DNA of 64,000 bases from Erwinia typographi (GCF_000773975.1 NZ_JRUQ01000007.1:36199-100198); one strand, 5' to 3'; counted from the stretch's first letter, positions 28,939 to 40,197 are shown. A program made the numbers and translations. Notes: generated from the letters alone by a model not told the origin.

Positions 28939-28994
28939 ACACACCTCTGGCGGGAAAAATTTTCGGCGCGCAGCATAGCACACTGCGCCCCGGA

Positions 28995-30905
28995 TTACTG
29001 CGCTGACGACGGTTTAAGAAAGTCGACCGCCTGCTGAATATCGCGGGTTCTCGGCGTAGGCGGCAGGCTGTTGAGGAAAACTGCGCCATAGGGGCGCATG
29101 ACCAGGCGGTTATCGCAGATCACCAGCACGCCCCGATCGTCCACGTCACGAATCAACCGGCCAACGCCCTGTTTCAGGGTAATTACCGCATCCGGCAGCT
29201 GCACTTCATCAAAAGGATCGCCGCCGCGCAGCTTGCAATCTTCCATTCGCGCCTTCAGCAACGGGTCATCGGGCGAGGTAAACGGCAGCTTGTCGATGAT
29301 CACCAGCGAAAGAACATCGCCACGCACGTCGACCCCTTCCCAGAAGCTGCTGGTGGCAACCAGCAAAGCATTCCCGGCGGTAACAAACTGTTTGAGTAAC
29401 TGGCCCTTGCTGGTCTCGCCTTGCAGCAGCACCGGCAGCGTCAGCATCGCGCGGAACTGTTCTGCCAGGCCACGCATCATCTGATGCGAGGTGCAGAGGA
29501 AAAAGCAGCGTCCGTTGTTCGCCTCAATCAGCGGCAGCAGCATTGTTGCCATCTGCTTTGCCCCACCCGGCTGATTTGGCGAAGGCAGGTTGCGCGGCAC
29601 GCAGAGCAGCGCCTGACGGGCAAAATCAAACGGGCTGTCGAGAATCATCGTCTTCGCGCTGCTGACTCCCAGCCGATCGACGAAATGGGTCATCTTCTCG
29701 TTAACGGCCAGCGTCGCAGAGGTAAAGATCCAGCTGGCGGGACGCTCATCCATCACCTCACGGAAGCGTTCTGACACCGACAGCGGCGTCAGCGCCAGCA
29801 CGAAATGACGGGAGTTGCATTCGTACCAGTAGCTGTAGCCAGGCTGAGTGATATCCTTCAGCCGCTTAAGGCGGCCCCGATACAGCGCCGCTCGCTCAAA
29901 GGCCGCATCCAACAGCGCTGAACGCCCCAGCGACATTTTAGCCACGTCGTAGCACAGCTCCAGCGCGTCATCCAGCAGCAGTAGCGCACGCTGAACGTTG
30001 GCTAGATTTAGCACCTCGCGCAGATTGCCGCGAAAACCGGGATCGCCCAGCACCAGCCGGAAATCCTGCGCGCTTTGCGCCAGGCGGTCGGCGGACTTTT
30101 GCAGTTGCTGAACGTCGCGGACTTCCGTGCGGTAGGCGATAGTGATGTCCTTCGCCAGATCGATCAGCTGCTTGCTGGAGAGCTGCTGCCCGAAATACTG
30201 GCTGGCAATATCCGGCACCTGGTGCGCTTCATCGAAGATCATCACGTCAGCCTCCGGGATCAGCTCCGCAAACCCACTCTCTTTCACCACCATATCCGCG
30301 AGAAACAGATGATGGTTAACCACCACCACATCGGCATCCATCGCTTTACGCCTGGCTTTGACCACGAAACAGTCTTTGTACTGTGGGCAGTCGCTGCCCA
30401 GGCAGTTGTCATTGGTGCTGGTGACCAGCGGCCAGAGGGTGCTGTCTTCCGCCACGCCGCCGCAGGTGCTGATATCACCATCAACGGTTTCGCTGGACCA
30501 GCCGCGCAGGTGTACCAGATCGCTCATTGCCTGCACGGCCAGCTCGCCGCCAGCCATCGACTGCTGCTCCAACCGTTCAAGGCAGAGGTAGTTAGAGCGC
30601 CCTTTTAGCAGCGCCACCTGACCTTTAAATTTTAGCGCTCTGGCTACGGTGGGAAGATCCCGGCTATAGAGCTGATCCTGTAGCGCTTTGGAACCCGTAG
30701 AGACGATCACTTTTTTACCGGAGCGCAGCGCGGGCGCGAGATAGGCATAGGTTTTACCGGTTCCCGTCCCCGCTTCAACCACCAGCTCACGCTTATTCTC
30801 AATCGCTTCGCTGACCGCCAGAGCCATCTGGCGCTGCGGTTCTCGCGGTTTAAAACCAGGGATTGCCAGCGCCAGCGCGCCATCTGCTGCAAAATCGTCT
30901 GCCAC
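28995..30905 (-). CDS. yoaA: ATP-dependent helicase YoaA (XPD/DinG-like)
   Basis: Iron-sulfur superfamily 2 helicase; in E. coli it works with the HolC (chi) subunit of DNA polymerase III to process damaged forks. The 636-residue product equals E. coli. Walker A GTGTGKT is at residues 46-52, four-cysteine cluster residues occur between residues 108 and 180 ([27 protein letters not shown]), the DEAH box FDEAHQVPD is near residue 225, and the C-terminal motif [12 protein letters not shown] near residue 590. It is divergent from yoaB. Confidence 0.95.
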   Translation of the reverse strand: MADDFAADGALALAIPGFKPREPQRQMALAVSEAIENKRELVVEAGTGTGKTYAYLAPALRSGKKVIVSTGSKALQDQLYSRDLPTVARALKFKGQVALLKGRSNYLCLERLEQQSMAGGELAVQAMSDLVHLRGWSSETVDGDISTCGGVAEDSTLWPLVTSTNDNCLGSDCPQYKDCFVVKARRKAMDADVVVVNHHLFLADMVVKESGFAELIPEADVMIFDEAHQVPDIASQYFGQQLSSKQLIDLAKDITIAYRTEVRDVQQLQKSADRLAQSAQDFRLVLGDPGFRGNLREVLNLANVQRALLLLDDALELCYDVAKMSLGRSALLDAAFERAALYRGRLKRLKDITQPGYSYWYECNSRHFVLALTPLSVSERFREVMDERPASWIFTSATLAVNEKMTHFVDRLGVSSAKTMILDSPFDFARQALLCVPRNLPSPNQPGGAKQMATMLLPLIEANNGRCFFLCTSHQMMRGLAEQFRAMLTLPVLLQGETSKGQLLKQFVTAGNALLVATSSFWEGVDVRGDVLSLVIIDKLPFTSPDDPLLKARMEDCKLRGGDPFDEVQLPDAVITLKQGVGRLIRDVDDRGVLVICDNRLVMRPYGAVFLNSLPPTPRTRDIQQAVDFLKPSSAQ

Positions 30906-31041
30906 ACATCCTCACTGCCGTTTTTAAAAACACTGTAATTATGTCAGTATCCGCGTCCCCACTCCACCCTTTAGGTGACAGCCAGCCCGAAACTGTGCGA
31001 GGCTACGACCCACTTTTAGCAGCGATGATGAGAGAAAGCTG

Positions 31042-31386
31042 ATGACTATTGAACGTCTCGATCCGGAACACCGCATGTCGGAAGCGGTTATTCATAACGA
31101 CACGGTGTATTACACCAGCGTACCGGAAAACCTTGATGAAGATGCTGAGGCACAGACCGCAAATGCCCTGGCAACGATCGACAGAATACTTACGCGCGTA
31201 GGATCGGATAAGAGCAAAATTCTGGATGCGACCCTTTTCCTGGTCCATAAGAAAGATTTCCAGGCGATGAATCGTGCCTGGGATGCCTGGGTTTCACCGG
31301 GCAACGCGCCGGTTCGCTGTACCGTTCAGGCAAACCTGATGAACCCGAAATATCTGGTGGAAATCAAGATAATCGCTGCGAAGTAA
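31042..31386 (+). CDS. yoaB: RidA-family protein YoaB
   Basis: Member of the RidA/YjgF family, whose best-known members hydrolyse reactive enamine/imine intermediates from PLP enzymes. The 114-residue product equals E. coli YoaB. The family Arg is in NAPVRCTVQANL near residue 95, and LVEIKIIAAK forms the last strand. It converges with the secreted hydrolase gene, only 21 bases apart. Confidence 0.93.
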   Translation: MTIERLDPEHRMSEAVIHNDTVYYTSVPENLDEDAEAQTANALATIDRILTRVGSDKSKILDATLFLVHKKDFQAMNRAWDAWVSPGNAPVRCTVQANLMNPKYLVEIKIIAAK

Positions 31387-31407
31387 GGCCCTGGCAGGCG
31401 CCGCCCG

Positions 31408-32406
31408 TCAGGGTGTAAATAGCGCCTGTCGTCCCTCCTTCGACGGGAAAACGCAGCGCACGTCATGCGCGCAGCCCGGCACCACGGTGAGTTTGTGCGG
31501 CGTGACTGGCTTCAGCACCTCGCGCTCATATTGCTGATAGTTCAGCCCGCGATCCAGCCTGAATTCACCCTGAGCCATAGCCGCGCAGGATTTGTCCAGG
31601 ATCTTCCAGTAACGGCCTGGACCTTTGCCGCGATCGTCGGCACCTTCGAGATAGTGCACGTCAGCCAAACGATAGCGTTGACGGGCTGCTGCCGCCGTCT
31701 CGTTCAGCCAGCCGGGGAGATCCTCAACGCCATATTTCCATCGGCTGGCGTTCGGGCAACCAGTGACCTTCCGCTGATCAAAATAGAGCCAGCTGCCGGG
31801 GTCGCCTGCCACGAAACGCAGGGCTACCCCCTCAGGTGGATGCGCAAAGCCAATATAGTGCTGTACAAATTGTCCACCAGCGGAAAATCCGGCCACGGTA
31901 ACGTTACGTAATGCTGGCCAGCGCTGCTTCAGTGTAAGCAGCAGGTTATCCATCGCGGCAAAAGCCGTGATTCGCTGTTGGCTGTCCGGTTCGCCTCCCA
32001 ACCACGAACGGCAGCTCCACAGCGCATCGCCAGCTGAGGCTGCCGGTAGCCCTGAGGAGCGGCAGCGGCTGTCACGGCTGGCAGCAACCTGAAAAAGAGG
32101 CGCTACAATTGCCGTATTGCTGGCGGCAGGTACCCCCTGCGCGGCTTCAGCGGCGGCCGCTAACGTGTTACCTACATCGCGGGGATGGCCGTGCAGCACA
32201 ATTAGCGCCGAGACGATCGGCTGATGCTGTCGGGTATTCAGGGAGTAATAGTGGAAATTGCCCGCCTGAGAGGGAAGAGCAAAGCTGTTTTCACTGACGT
32301 CAGCAGGCCAGCCCTGCTCAGCCGCACGGCCCTGCTGGCTGAACGGCATCCAGCCGGCCAGCATCAAAGCCAGCGGCGTAAACAGGCCGCGGATTCTCCC
32401 GCTCAC
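31408..32406 (-). CDS. Secreted alpha/beta hydrolase of unknown substrate
   Basis: A 332-residue protein with an Arg-containing N-terminus and a signal peptide that probably ends near GRAAEQ (residue 30). The alpha/beta hydrolase core shows LIVLHGHP (oxyanion region, residues 68-75), the nucleophile elbow GFSAGGQ with Ser175, a candidate acid in LEGADD near residue 257, and the candidate His314 in GCAHDVRC. Six cysteines (115, 132, 217, 274, 312, 318) suggest disulfides made by the DsbA/DsbB system. It sits between yoaB and yoaH, where E. coli has nothing. Polyester, ester or peptide substrates are all possible; I cannot choose. Confidence 0.8.
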   Translation of the reverse strand: MSGRIRGLFTPLALMLAGWMPFSQQGRAAEQGWPADVSENSFALPSQAGNFHYYSLNTRQHQPIVSALIVLHGHPRDVGNTLAAAAEAAQGVPAASNTAIVAPLFQVAASRDSRCRSSGLPAASAGDALWSCRSWLGGEPDSQQRITAFAAMDNLLLTLKQRWPALRNVTVAGFSAGGQFVQHYIGFAHPPEGVALRFVAGDPGSWLYFDQRKVTGCPNASRWKYGVEDLPGWLNETAAAARQRYRLADVHYLEGADDRGKGPGRYWKILDKSCAAMAQGEFRLDRGLNYQQYEREVLKPVTPHKLTVVPGCAHDVRCVFPSKEGRQALFTP

Positions 32407-32433
32407 CCGTTACGCCCCGCTCCATCAGGCAAT

Positions 32434-32682
32434 CTAGTCGTCGTAGTCGTTATCATACTGGTCTTCGTCTGGCTGATGGCCCAACTGCTGGTCCCGATCT
32501 TCATCTTCGTCTTCATCATCAAAACGCGCGGCAACCATGCCGCCGGTGTGCGTTTCGCGAATTTCTGCGGCCACCAGTTGAATTGCCTGTCCGCTGCTCA
32601 TGCCTTCTGACATCAACTGCTGGATACGTTCCACTGCCTGCTGCTGCTGTTCATGCGACAGCGCCGGTAAACCTGTAATCAT
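32434..32682 (-). CDS. yoaH: YoaH (UPF0181) with extended acidic tail
   Basis: Small conserved protein of unknown function next to pabB in enterobacteria. The N-terminal 50 residues match E. coli YoaH closely: [20 protein letters not shown] and [14 protein letters not shown]. From the ATG with AGGAG five bases upstream it is 82 residues, while E. coli YoaH is 59; the extra part is a tail made almost wholly of Asp, Glu and Gln. A GTG two codons earlier is a possible alternative start. Divergent from pabB. Confidence 0.9.
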   Translation of the reverse strand: MITGLPALSHEQQQQAVERIQQLMSEGMSSGQAIQLVAAEIRETHTGGMVAARFDDEDEDEDRDQQLGHQPDEDQYDNDYDD

Positions 32683-32793
32683 ATGCACTCCTGTCCTCGG
32701 GCGCGGATTATTCCACGCGCAACAAACAGATGCCAGCAGAGGAAAAATATGCCAGGCTTATCGCCTGTTATTGACCCTGTCAGCTGAACCATC

Positions 32794-34158
32794 ATGTCAC
32801 CTGTTTATTATCCTCTTAAGTATACGCCTGAAGCCATTGAGAATCTGTTTGGTTTTGTTGCCCATCAACCCTGGGCGATGCTGCTGCATTCCGGCTTTGC
32901 CGATCACAGCGACAACCGCTTTGATATTATGGTGGCCGATCCGCAAACCACGCTGACAACGCAGGGCAGCGTGACCCGCATTCAGCGCGGTGACAGCGTG
33001 GAAAGCAGTGGGGAAGATCCGCTTAGCCTGCTGGAAAGGGCACTGAAGCAGAGCGGCTTAGCGGCGCAGGAACATCCAGATTTCCCCTTTCAGGGCGGCG
33101 CGCTGGGGCTGTTCGGCTACGATCTGGGTCGCCGCTTTGAGCAACTGCCCTGTCTGGCGAAGCAGGACCTGAAGACGCCGGATATGGCGGTAGGGATCTA
33201 TGACTGGGCGCTGATCGCCGATCATCAGCGGCAGGCGCTAACCTTAGTGGCGCACGGTGACGGAGAAACGAGGCTGAACTGGTTGAACGCCCTGCGGCCA
33301 GCGGGTCAGCCCGTCCCTTTTCAACTGACCAGCCCCTGGCAGTCCAATATGACGCGTACAGAGTACGGTGAAAAGTTCCGCCGCGTTCAGCACTGGCTGC
33401 GCAGCGGAGACTGTTATCAAATCAACCTGTCACAGCGCTTTTCCGCCAGCTATCGCGGCGACGAGTGGCTGGCGTTCCAGCGGCTTAATCAGCAAAACCG
33501 CGCGCCGTTCAGCGCTTTTCTGCGCCTGCCCGGCAGCGCCATTCTCAGCTTGTCGCCAGAGCGTTTTCTGAAAATAGAGGGGGGCAGGATTGAAGCGCGG
33601 CCGATCAAAGGCACGCTCCCCAGGCTGAGCGATGCTGAGGCGGATCGCCTTCAGGCTATCAGACTGGCGAATTCGCCCAAGGATCGTGCTGAAAACGTAA
33701 TGATTGTCGATCTGCTGCGCAATGATATCGGCCGCGTCGCCCAGCCCGGCAGCGTCGCCGTGCCGCAACTCTTCGCCGTCGAGCCCTTCCCGGCAGTCCA
33801 TCATCTGGTCAGCACCATCACCGCCCGGCTCTCCTCTTCCTCAAGCGCCTGCGACCTGCTGCGGGCCTGCTTTCCCGGCGGATCTATCACCGGTGCGCCA
33901 AAAGTCAGGGCGATGGCGATCATTGATACGCTGGAACCTCACCGGCGAAATGCCTGGTGCGGCAGCATTGGCTATCTCAGCGTCTGCGGCAAAATGGATA
34001 CCAGCATCACCATCCGCACGCTGACGGCGGAGCAGGGAAATCTCTATTGCACGGCGGGCGGCGGTATTGTGGCGGATAGCGACGAACAGGCCGAATATCA
34101 GGAGACGTTCGATAAGGTGCAGCGGATTCTACCCTGCCTGGAGCAGCCGGATGTCTGA
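32794..34158 (+). CDS. pabB: Aminodeoxychorismate synthase component I
   Basis: With the PabA glutaminase it converts chorismate and glutamine to 4-amino-4-deoxychorismate for folate. The 454-residue product (E. coli 453) has the chorismate-binding domain: [12 protein letters not shown] near residue 208, the Lys nucleophile in RPIKGTLPR near residue 270, [12 protein letters not shown] near residue 302, [12 protein letters not shown] near residue 368 and [13 protein letters not shown] near residue 420. Its stop overlaps the nudL start by eight bases, indicating translational coupling. Confidence 0.95.
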   Translation: MSPVYYPLKYTPEAIENLFGFVAHQPWAMLLHSGFADHSDNRFDIMVADPQTTLTTQGSVTRIQRGDSVESSGEDPLSLLERALKQSGLAAQEHPDFPFQGGALGLFGYDLGRRFEQLPCLAKQDLKTPDMAVGIYDWALIADHQRQALTLVAHGDGETRLNWLNALRPAGQPVPFQLTSPWQSNMTRTEYGEKFRRVQHWLRSGDCYQINLSQRFSASYRGDEWLAFQRLNQQNRAPFSAFLRLPGSAILSLSPERFLKIEGGRIEARPIKGTLPRLSDAEADRLQAIRLANSPKDRAENVMIVDLLRNDIGRVAQPGSVAVPQLFAVEPFPAVHHLVSTITARLSSSSSACDLLRACFPGGSITGAPKVRAMAIIDTLEPHRRNAWCGSIGYLSVCGKMDTSITIRTLTAEQGNLYCTAGGGIVADSDEQAEYQETFDKVQRILPCLEQPDV

Positions 34159-34738
34159 GGCGCATATCACGCTGGAAGACTTTATGAGCCGCTTTGTTTT
34201 GCTGAGGCCCGATGCGCCCTCCGCTCAGCTTCCGGTTCGTCGGGCCGCCGTGCTGGTGCCCGTCGTCGATCGTCCCCGCCCTACGCTGTTGCTAACCCGC
34301 CGCGCCGCCGCGCTACGTAAGCATGCCGGCCAGGTAGCTTTTCCGGGCGGCATGATGGATGCCGACGACGGCTCGCTAATTGCCACGGCCTTGCGGGAAG
34401 CGCAGGAAGAAGTCGCCATTTCGCCCGCCAGCGTCAGAGTGGTCGGCGTGCTGCCTCCGGTCACCAGCAGCACCGGCTTTCAGGTCACGCCCGTGGTAGG
34501 AATTGTGCCGCCTTCACGAAGCTGGCATGCCAACGAAGGTGAGGTGGAGTCCATTTTTGAGATGCCGCTACAGGAAGCGCTGCGGCTGGGTCGCTACGCT
34601 CCGCTGGATATACAGCGACGCGGTGCCAGCCACCGCGTCTGGCTCTCGTGGTATGAGGACTATTTTATCTGGGGCATGACCGCCGGGATTATTCGCCAGT
34701 TAAGTCTTCAGCTGGCGAATCAGCCAGCAGGCAAGTAA
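34151..34738 (+). CDS. nudL: Nudix hydrolase NudL (CoA pyrophosphatase type)
   Basis: Nudix enzyme of the CoA pyrophosphohydrolase subgroup. The 195-residue product (E. coli 192) begins Met-Ser-Glu-Ala-His in the overlap with pabB; upstream in-frame starts lie inside pab[19 protein letters not shown] with [11 protein letters not shown], near residues 59-90, forms the UPF0035 and Nudix box, keeping the metal-binding REAQEE. The C-terminal [20 protein letters not shown] is conserved. Confidence 0.94.
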   Translation: MSEAHITLEDFMSRFVLLRPDAPSAQLPVRRAAVLVPVVDRPRPTLLLTRRAAALRKHAGQVAFPGGMMDADDGSLIATALREAQEEVAISPASVRVVGVLPPVTSSTGFQVTPVVGIVPPSRSWHANEGEVESIFEMPLQEALRLGRYAPLDIQRRGASHRVWLSWYEDYFIWGMTAGIIRQLSLQLANQPAGK

Positions 34739-35067
34739 TACGCCGCCCAAATTCCTGTGAACCGCGCCACATTTAGCGTTTCCCACTAACTATTCCGCCA
34801 TTCTTCGCGTTAAATCACTACACATTCTGCCCGAATCATTTATATTGCACCACATTAGTGCGGCAGGCGATCGCCAAAAGCAGCATCAGCCCCTTTTGCC
34901 CTAGCTGATATTGGGCAACTAAGCGCCTGATGTACCGATTGATCGCCGCCAGCCATAACTTTTCTGGATCATCGTGATTAGTTTATTTCATGCGACCATT
35001 GGTCTCAGGATAATTACAATTACAGCAGTATTTTTATCAGCCTTGCGGCTCAGTTAAGGAGCATAGT
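34739..35067. other. Intergenic region upstream of sdaA
   Basis: No gene. The right part must carry the sdaA promoter. A TGCACCA/TAGTGC palindrome is listed separately. AT-rich stretches around 34780-34845 fit an Lrp-responsive region but no site can be fixed. Confidence 0.55.
34846..34862. promoter_or_regulatory. NtrC-like palindrome upstream of sdaA
   Basis: TGCACCACATTAGTGCG matches the NtrC consensus TGCACCA-N3-TGGTGCA at 12 of 14 arm positions. It is about 205 bases before sdaA. I found no sigma-54 promoter with correct GG-GC spacing between it and sdaA, so function is uncertain. Confidence 0.4.
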
Positions 35068-36432
<1,365 letters not shown>

Positions 36433-36463
36433 TACCGGCTTTGTCTTGCGCTCTGATTGCAGA

Positions 36464-36482
36464 CGCTGCCCGTACGGCAGCG
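36464..36482 (+). terminator. Hairpin downstream of sdaA
   Basis: CGCTGCC and GGCAGCG form a 7-bp stem with a five-base loop about 30 bases after the stop. A run of nine T residues follows only after a further 20 bases, so the terminator is imperfect. Confidence 0.4.
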
Positions 36483-36691
36483 TAAACTGTTGCCCGGTTA
36501 AATTTTTTTTTACTGCCCCTTCTATCTCCTCTGGCAGGAAACCGCTAGAGTGTGGTTGCAAACAATGCAGGATAAGTGACTGTTTTACTTAATTCTGCTT
36601 TTCTCTTCAGCAAGACTAAACTTAATTTTCATTTTGCCGATAACACTTATTCGGTCTCTGTGTATGCGTCTTGATCTAAGGGTGGTTACTG

Positions 36692-38254
36692 ATGCAAATG
36701 TCCCAGGAGGTTTTAGGACAGTTTCGCCGCAAGCGGTTGTTAATCGCTGTGGTCGTTTCCGCGTTGGTGCTCATTCTTACGTTAGCCTTCCGCTTTATGG
36801 AAGAGAAAGGCCGGATTGAGCAGCAGTCGCGAACCTTTGCCGATAACGCTATTCAGCGGTTCGATCGGCTGTTCTCACCGCTGGACGTGGCGGCCAGCAA
36901 TACGCTCGGTCTGGTTGGCCTGCCCTGCGAGCAGGTTCGTTTTCCGCTGATTGAAAAGCTGGCTTCACTGCAAACGGTACGATCCATCGTGCTGGTCGAC
37001 AACGATAGCATGTATTGCTCCAGCATCTTTGGCGCAGGCGACAGGCAGTTCAGCGCCATCTATCCGGAGCTGGCGATCAATAATCAGCGCATGATGCTCA
37101 GTACCGATCAATATCTGCTCAAGGGCTCGCCGATTCTGCTGCTGTGGACGCCGCACGATAACGCCAACCGCTCTGGCATCCTGCAAACCATCAATATTGA
37201 GATGATGAGTAACTACCTGCTTGAGCCAACGCTACCGTGGGTGGAACGCGCCGTATTCAATGTTGGCGGGAAAAGTCTTGAGTACGGCAATCCGATGATT
37301 GAGGAAGCTTTCCCTTCCGATGATGAAGTGAGCTACGAGAAAGCGTCGCTGCGCTATCCGTTTACCATCACCCTGTTTGGCCCTTCACCGTCCCGTCTGG
37401 CGCTATCAACGCTGCCGTCTCAACTGCCGCTGGCGCTGCTACTTAGCCTGCTGATGGCCTATATCGTCTGGCTGGCGACGGCAAACCGCATGAGCCTTTC
37501 CTGGCAGATCAGCTACGGCATTACCGCCCGCGAGTTTATGGTTTACTGCCAGCCGCTCATTAATTCAAAGACCGGCGATTGTAACGGTATTGAGCTACTG
37601 CTGCGCTGGCACAATCCACGTCAGGGCTGGATACCGCCGGACGTTTTTATTCCTCTGGCCGAGCGGCAGAACCTGATTGCTCCCCTGACCCGTTTCGTAC
37701 TGCGCGAGGTCGTTCGCCAACTGCCGCAGATGCCAGCTTGCCCGTCGTTCCATATTGCGATCAACGTAGCGGCCAGCCACTTCCACAATCGCGAAATCAT
37801 TGATGATCTACAGCGCCTGTGGTGGCCAGCCAACCCGGTGCCGCAGTTGGTTGTTGAGCTGACCGAGAGAGATTCCCTGCCGGAGGTCGATCAGCGGGTT
37901 GTGACGCATCTGCATAAGATTGGCGTCAAGCTGGCGATTGATGACTTCGGCACCGGACACAGCTCGCTTTCGTATCTGAAAACGTTAAGCCCCGACGTGC
38001 TGAAAATTGACAAGGTATTTACCGCCTCGATCGGCACGGATGCCATTAACGCAACGGTTACCGATATGGTTATTTCGCTTGCTCAGCGTCTGAATATCGG
38101 CCTAGTGGCGGAAGGCGTTGAAACGGCGGAACAGGCGGTTTATCTGCGGGAAAAAGGCGTGGATGTGCTACAGGGTTATTTCTACGCGCGTCCAATGCCG
38201 CTGAGCGACTTTCCGAAGTGGCTCAGCGAACATAAATTGACGCTGGCAATCTGA
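36692..38254 (+). CDS. pdeD: Cyclic-di-GMP phosphodiesterase with CSS sensor (PdeD/YoaD)
   Basis: Inner-membrane phosphodiesterase degrading c-di-GMP to pGpG. The 520-residue product has a helix at residues 17-35, a periplasmic CSS domain with Cys-Ser-Ser in MYCSSIFG near residue 109, a second helix near residues 245-268 and a cytoplasmic EAL domain. The signature is ELL (GIELLLRWHNP) rather than EAL; the other catalytic residues are present: INVAASH, VELTERD, AIDDFGTGHSS, LKIDK, AEGVET and LQGYFY. CSS cysteines in this family form a DsbA/DsbB-dependent disulfide that lowers activity. Convergent with yoaE. Confidence 0.93.
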   Translation: MQMSQEVLGQFRRKRLLIAVVVSALVLILTLAFRFMEEKGRIEQQSRTFADNAIQRFDRLFSPLDVAASNTLGLVGLPCEQVRFPLIEKLASLQTVRSIVLVDNDSMYCSSIFGAGDRQFSAIYPELAINNQRMMLSTDQYLLKGSPILLLWTPHDNANRSGILQTINIEMMSNYLLEPTLPWVERAVFNVGGKSLEYGNPMIEEAFPSDDEVSYEKASLRYPFTITLFGPSPSRLALSTLPSQLPLALLLSLLMAYIVWLATANRMSLSWQISYGITAREFMVYCQPLINSKTGDCNGIELLLRWHNPRQGWIPPDVFIPLAERQNLIAPLTRFVLREVVRQLPQMPACPSFHIAINVAASHFHNREIIDDLQRLWWPANPVPQLVVELTERDSLPEVDQRVVTHLHKIGVKLAIDDFGTGHSSLSYLKTLSPDVLKIDKVFTASIGTDAINATVTDMVISLAQRLNIGLVAEGVETAEQAVYLREKGVDVLQGYFYARPMPLSDFPKWLSEHKLTLAI

Positions 38255-38265
38255 TCGGAAAAATC

Positions 38266-38285
38266 AGGGGGAATCTCTTCCCCCT
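38266..38285. terminator. Hairpin between convergent pdeD and yoaE
   Basis: AGGGGGAA and TTCCCCCT form an 8-bp stem with a TCTC loop, 11 bases after the pdeD stop. T-tracts are short on both strands. Confidence 0.5.
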
Positions 38286-38293
38286 TCTGACTG

Positions 38294-39859
38294 TTACGCT
38301 TCTTCGTCCTCTTCATGACGCTCACGCGCACGAGTCACCCGGACCAGGTCGACGCGGTAATCCGTCGCTTCGATAATCTGGAAGGTAACCGGAGGCAGTT
38401 CAATCACCTCGCCTGCAACCGGCAACTGGCCCTTCTGCGCAATCAGCAGGCCAGCCAGCGAGGCGTGGTCATCGTCTGGGTTCACCAACACCTGGGTATC
38501 CAGCAACTGTTGCAGTGAGTGAAGATCCGTTCCGCCTTTGACCAGCCAGCCGTCTCCGTCGGCGATGATGTCAGGCGTTTCGTCTTCGTCAGGGAATTCA
38601 CCCGCAATAGCTTCCAGCACGTCCAGCGGCGTGATCAGCCCCTGCACCACGCCAAACTCGCTGGTCACCACCACGAAGCTGCCCTTCGCCCGGCGCAGCA
38701 CGCCAAGCAGGTTAATGGGGTCGAGCGTTTCCGGTACGATAATCGGCGGAGACGCGGCGGCAAAGGTGGCGACGTCAATGCCGTGATCCAGCGCAACCAG
38801 CAACTCTTTTGCCCGCACCACGCCAATAATCTCGTCCAGCTCTCCGCGACAGACTGGGAACAGGCTGTGCGGCGTGTCCAGCAGCTGAATACGCACTTCA
38901 TCCAGCGAGCGCTCGGCGTCAACCCATGAGATTTCACCGCGAGGCGTCATAATACTGCGAACGGAGCGGGACGCCAGCGTCAGCACGCCGTTGATCATGT
39001 AGCGCTCTTCATCTTTAAAAGCTTCCTGCGGCAGGATCGCCGCCACTTCGCTGCTTTCGCTGCTGCTGCTCTCCTGGCTGCGACGGCCGCCCATCAGACG
39101 AAGAATGGCCTCGGCGGTGCGCTCACGCATCGGCCGTCTCGCCTGATGGCGCATAAAATTGACCCGCGCGATCTGGTTGAACAACTCAATCAGAATGGAG
39201 AAGCCAATCGCGGCATACAGATAGCCTTTCGGGATGTGGAAACCAAAACCTTCGGCGACCAGGCTTAAACCAATCATCAGCAGGAAGCTAAGGCACAGCA
39301 CCACCACGGTAGGATGCGCATTGACAAAATTAGTCAGCGGTTTCGAGGCCAGCAGCATAATGCCCATCGCAATGACCACCGCAGTCATCATAATGGCAAG
39401 GTTATTTACCATCCCGACGGCGGTAATCACCGCATCCAGCGAGAAGACGGCATCGAGGATAACAATCTGCACCACTACCGCCCAGAAGCTGGCGTAGCCT
39501 CTACTGCCGTCACCCCCATGCTCGCGGTTTTCCAGCCGTTCGTGCAGCTCCATCGTCGCCTTGAACAGCAGGAACAATCCGCCCACCAGCAGGATCAAAT
39601 CCCGCCCGGAAAAGCTGAAGTCGCCTACACTGAACAGCGGACGGGTTAACGTTACCATCCACGAGATCAGCGAAAGCAGGCCCAGCCGCATAATCAGCGC
39701 CAGCGACAGGCCTATTAACCTTGCCTTGTCGCGCTGCTTTGGCGGCAGCTTGTCGGCCAGAATGGCGATAAAGACCAGGTTATCAATACCCAGTACGATT
39801 TCGAGCACGACCAGCGTCAGCAGACCGGCCCAGATTGAGGGGTCTAAAAGAAATTCCAT
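38294..39859 (-). CDS. yoaE: TerC-family membrane protein with CBS and CorC domains (YoaE)
   Basis: Inner-membrane protein combining a seven-helix TerC domain (about residues 1-235, with [20 protein letters not shown] near residue 18 and [21 protein letters not shown] near residue 125), two CBS repeats (residues 290-415) and a C-terminal CorC_HlyC domain. TerC proteins are linked to metal export, often manganese, during membrane-protein metalation. At 521 residues it is close to E. coli (518). Start Met-Glu-Phe-Leu-Leu is chosen with CGGAG seven bases upstream; a frame-open ATG nine codons earlier is inside the upstream ORF. Acidic C-terminus HEEDEEA. Confidence 0.93.
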   Translation of the reverse strand: MEFLLDPSIWAGLLTLVVLEIVLGIDNLVFIAILADKLPPKQRDKARLIGLSLALIMRLGLLSLISWMVTLTRPLFSVGDFSFSGRDLILLVGGLFLLFKATMELHERLENREHGGDGSRGYASFWAVVVQIVILDAVFSLDAVITAVGMVNNLAIMMTAVVIAMGIMLLASKPLTNFVNAHPTVVVLCLSFLLMIGLSLVAEGFGFHIPKGYLYAAIGFSILIELFNQIARVNFMRHQARRPMRERTAEAILRLMGGRRSQESSSSESSEVAAILPQEAFKDEERYMINGVLTLASRSVRSIMTPRGEISWVDAERSLDEVRIQLLDTPHSLFPVCRGELDEIIGVVRAKELLVALDHGIDVATFAAASPPIIVPETLDPINLLGVLRRAKGSFVVVTSEFGVVQGLITPLDVLEAIAGEFPDEDETPDIIADGDGWLVKGGTDLHSLQQLLDTQVLVNPDDDHASLAGLLIAQKGQLPVAGEVIELPPVTFQIIEATDYRVDLVRVTRARERHEEDEEA

Positions 39860-40017
39860 TACAGACTCCGAAAAAAGGATCGGCAAAGCACAGCAGGCGT
39901 TCGTAAGAACACGATGCGGTCAGTGGCGCAGAGGGGGTAAAGGGTGTCGTCCGGGGACGAAATAAAGCTGGCCGGATGACCAGATGGCAAGGTAAAGCGA
40001 CGTCGGTGACAGTCCAT
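39859..40017 (-). CDS. Upstream ORF (52 codons) overlapping the yoaE start
   Basis: In the yoaE leader a frame opens with ATG GAC TGT CAC CGA and runs 52 codons to a TAA that shares one base with the yoaE ATG (TAATG). The peptide is Arg/Cys/Phe-rich: [15 protein letters not shown] at its start and LCRSFFRSL at its end. There is no Shine-Dalgarno next to its ATG, which sits at the foot of a hairpin formed by GGAG...CTCC and GGC-TTCA-GCC. From memory, E. coli has a small gene, yoaL, at this position coupled to yoaE; homology of the peptide was not checked. Confidence 0.55.
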   Translation of the reverse strand: MDCHRRRFTLPSGHPASFISSPDDTLYPLCATDRIVFLRTPAVLCRSFFRSL

Positions 40018-40061
40018 AGGGAGGGCTGAAGCCGGTACTCCTGTGTTAAAAAAGGATCTCT

Positions 40062-40090
40062 ACTCTAAACAGGCCCCCGGTCTGCGTCAA
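40062..40090 (-). promoter_or_regulatory. Sigma-70 promoter of yoaE and its upstream ORF
   Basis: On the minus strand TTGACG and TAGAGT are separated by exactly 17 bases. Transcription from about base 40055 would give a leader of some 195 bases containing the 52-codon ORF. Confidence 0.6.
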
Positions 40091-40179
40091 AATATTTAAT
40101 TACATTTACAGAATGCGGCCACTTTTCATGCTGCTCTTTTGAGCGATAGCGCTTAAGAGGTGAAACTGGCGTCTAAATA

Positions 40180-40195
40180 GCTGAGCACGGTCACA
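40180..40195. promoter_or_regulatory. Possible CRP site upstream of manX
   Basis: GCTGAGCACGGTCACA has a perfect TCACA arm and a three-of-five left arm at six-base spacing. CRP activation of manXYZ is known in E. coli; the site adjoins the palindrome to its right. Confidence 0.4.
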
Positions 40196-40197
40196 TA

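Noticed and set aside
39862..40060. Manganese (yybP-ykoY) riboswitch in the yoaE leader
   Set aside because: TerC genes often carry it, but I could not find the conserved core elements or the expected pairing; the leader is better explained by the upstream ORF. A covariance-model search would settle it.
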